From M55B174 sp034716235 (lineage in GTDB: Bacteria; Patescibacteriota; Minisyncoccia; CAIUEV01; JAHKAQ01), in the NCBI GenBank assembly GCA_034716235.1, contig JAYEHH010000002.1, positions 1 to 6,870 of the forward strand: DNA of 6,870 nucleotides. The letters are read 5' to 3'. The stretch's first letter is position 1. Every line of letters begins with the position of its first letter. A program made the translations under genes and the position numbers. Below, piece after piece: positions 5,831-6,870 of this stretch. The notes under the pieces were generated by a model, which did not search any database, was not told the origin of the DNA, and saw nothing but the letters and a program-made list of their open reading frames with translations.

Positions 5831-6870
5831 ATGAAAACAGCACTGTTACTTTTATTGCCGATAATGTTTCTTTTCGGTTGCTCTCCAAAAGATGCTGGTA
5901 AAAAAATAGGGTTAGGAGAAAAAGGGACCAGAGGAGTTTTCCAATCGGTTGATAGTGGAGATAATTTTGAGTCGCGTTTAAAAATTGATGAGGAAAGCAG
6001 TATTGGTTCGGCGGATGTACTTTGTTTGAAGGCTGATCCTAATAATCCGCAAAGAATTTATTTGGGTTCGGTTAGTTCTGGAGTTTACCGAACAGAAAAT
6101 GGAGGAGAAAAATGGGATAAGCTGATTGATTTAGCTAGGGTTTATGAAATTATTATAGATCCTCGGGATTCCGAGACTATTTATGTGGCTGGTATCTCTG
6201 ACGGAAGAGGGAAGATTTTACGGTCGGACGATGATGGAGCTAATTGGATTGATGCTTATTCAGAGCCGGCGGGTGGTTATTTGATTACCTCAATGGCTTT
6301 GGATGCCTACAATCCGGATGTTTTATATGCTGGAGATTCTCGAGGGGTGCTTTATATGACCGAAGATAAGGGAGAAGAATGGACCAGTATTGCAGAATTA
6401 GGCGAACCACTTATTGGCATTGTTTCAGATGCAGTAGATACTCGGGATGTCTATTTATTGCTACATCAGGCAGGAGTTTATAAAATTGATCACAGTCAAA
6501 ACATAAAAGATGAAGACGGTGAATTTATTGAAAAGTCGGAGAATGAATTAGCGGGGGGAGTAAGAATTGTCCAGCCGGATTTTGATTTTGGGGATGTTTT
6601 TTCCATAGCGGTTGATCCTAAGAAAAAAGGTACGGTTTATGTGGGGAGCAACGAAGGGCTTTTTAGAAGCGAAGATGGAGGCAATAAGTGGCAAGAAATT
6701 CCTACCCTTGAAGGGCCTAGTGAAATTCCTATTCGGACCTTGGCGATTGGAAATAATGACTCTCAAATTATTTACTTTGGAGCCAGAGGAGTTTTTTATC
6801 GAAGTTTTAATGCTGGGAAGAGTTGGCAACCAATGGAATTTAGAACGAGTTATGCAATGGAAGATTTAGA
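5831..6870 (+). CDS. Lipoprotein with six Asp-box (BNR/Ycf48-type propeller) repeats, 3'-partial
   Basis: The frame is open without a stop to the right edge, giving 346 residues. The start MKTALLLLL, a hydrophobic stretch and the lipobox LFGC with C17 form a clear lipoprotein signal, so the mature protein is probably lipid-anchored and faces outward. After it come six Asp-box motifs of the type S/T-x-D/N-x-G-x-x-W/F: 39-46, 88-95, 132-139, 177-184, 280-287 and 325-332. Each from the second on is preceded by a strand such as RIYLGS, TIYVAG, VLYAGD, TVYVGS or IIYFGA, and by DP or NP turns, which is the sialidase/VPS10/Ycf48-like beta-propeller pattern. The wider gap between boxes four and five (about 95 residues) may hide a degenerate or inserted blade at 205-260. 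Asp boxes are structural turns, not catalytic residues, so enzyme activity cannot be inferred; binding or assembly of an envelope partner is possible. It starts 36 nt after the delta' gene with only a weak GAG before the ATG. Confidence 0.88.
   Translation, partial: MKTALLLLLPIMFLFGCSPKDAGKKIGLGEKGTRGVFQSVDSGDNFESRLKIDEESSIGSADVLCLKADPNNPQRIYLGSVSSGVYRTENGGEKWDKLIDLARVYEIIIDPRDSETIYVAGISDGRGKILRSDDDGANWIDAYSEPAGGYLITSMALDAYNPDVLYAGDSRGVLYMTEDKGEEWTSIAELGEPLIGIVSDAVDTRDVYLLLHQAGVYKIDHSQNIKDEDGEFIEKSENELAGGVRIVQPDFDFGDVFSIAVDPKKKGTVYVGSNEGLFRSEDGGNKWQEIPTLEGPSEIPIRTLAIGNNDSQIIYFGARGVFYRSFNAGKSWQPMEFRTSYAMEDL

Noticed and set aside
6548..6829. Minus-strand open frame (and a plus alternate frame at 6612-6869) over the lipoprotein
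   Set aside because: The + frame from 5831 has Asp-box repeats on both sides of this stretch and stays open throughout, so these are shadows.

Overview
The window looks like a chromosomal piece of an AT-rich, small-genome bacterium, most plausibly from the Candidate Phyla Radiation (Patescibacteria). This is an inference. It rests on the AT-rich codon choice, genes packed head to tail with little or no recognisable Shine-Dalgarno sequence, a simplified clamp-loader subunit, a very large low-complexity Asn/Thr/Gly-rich protein, and an intergenic block of palindromes. No rRNA or other phylogenetic marker is present, so the phylum cannot be fixed. The four visible stop codons are TAA, TAA, TAG and TAA, and no frame contains an in-frame TGA, so there is no sign that TGA is a frequent sense codon.

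Layout, all genes on the + strand. (1) Positions 2-2425 hold the 3' part of a long, probably surface or secreted protein of unknown function, closed by a good intrinsic terminator at 2461-2498. (2) Positions 2426-2833 are a non-coding gap of about 400 bases filled with secondary structure: a 33-nt hairpin, a 63% G+C palindromic island of about 107 nt, a short AT-rich block with a perfect 14-bp tandem repeat and an inverted repeat, a C8 tract, and an extended -10 promoter. (3) Positions 2834-5794 are a tight gene run: an MscS-type mechanosensitive channel, a WbaZ-like family 4 glycosyltransferase starting on the very next base, and a DNA polymerase III delta' subunit after a 12-nt gap. (4) From 5831 to the right edge runs a lipoprotein with a beta-propeller-type series of six Asp-box repeats, cut off by the window end.

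The three genes of the middle run are probably co-transcribed from the promoter near 2789, but their jobs differ (osmotic safety valve, cell-surface glycan synthesis, replication clamp loading), so this is an operon of convenience and not a pathway. Two of the five proteins (the large first protein and the Asp-box lipoprotein) are candidates for cell-surface display. I see no phage, transposase, CRISPR, toxin-antitoxin or defence gene. The least explained parts are the large first protein and the palindromic intergenic block; neither is strong evidence of a new system.
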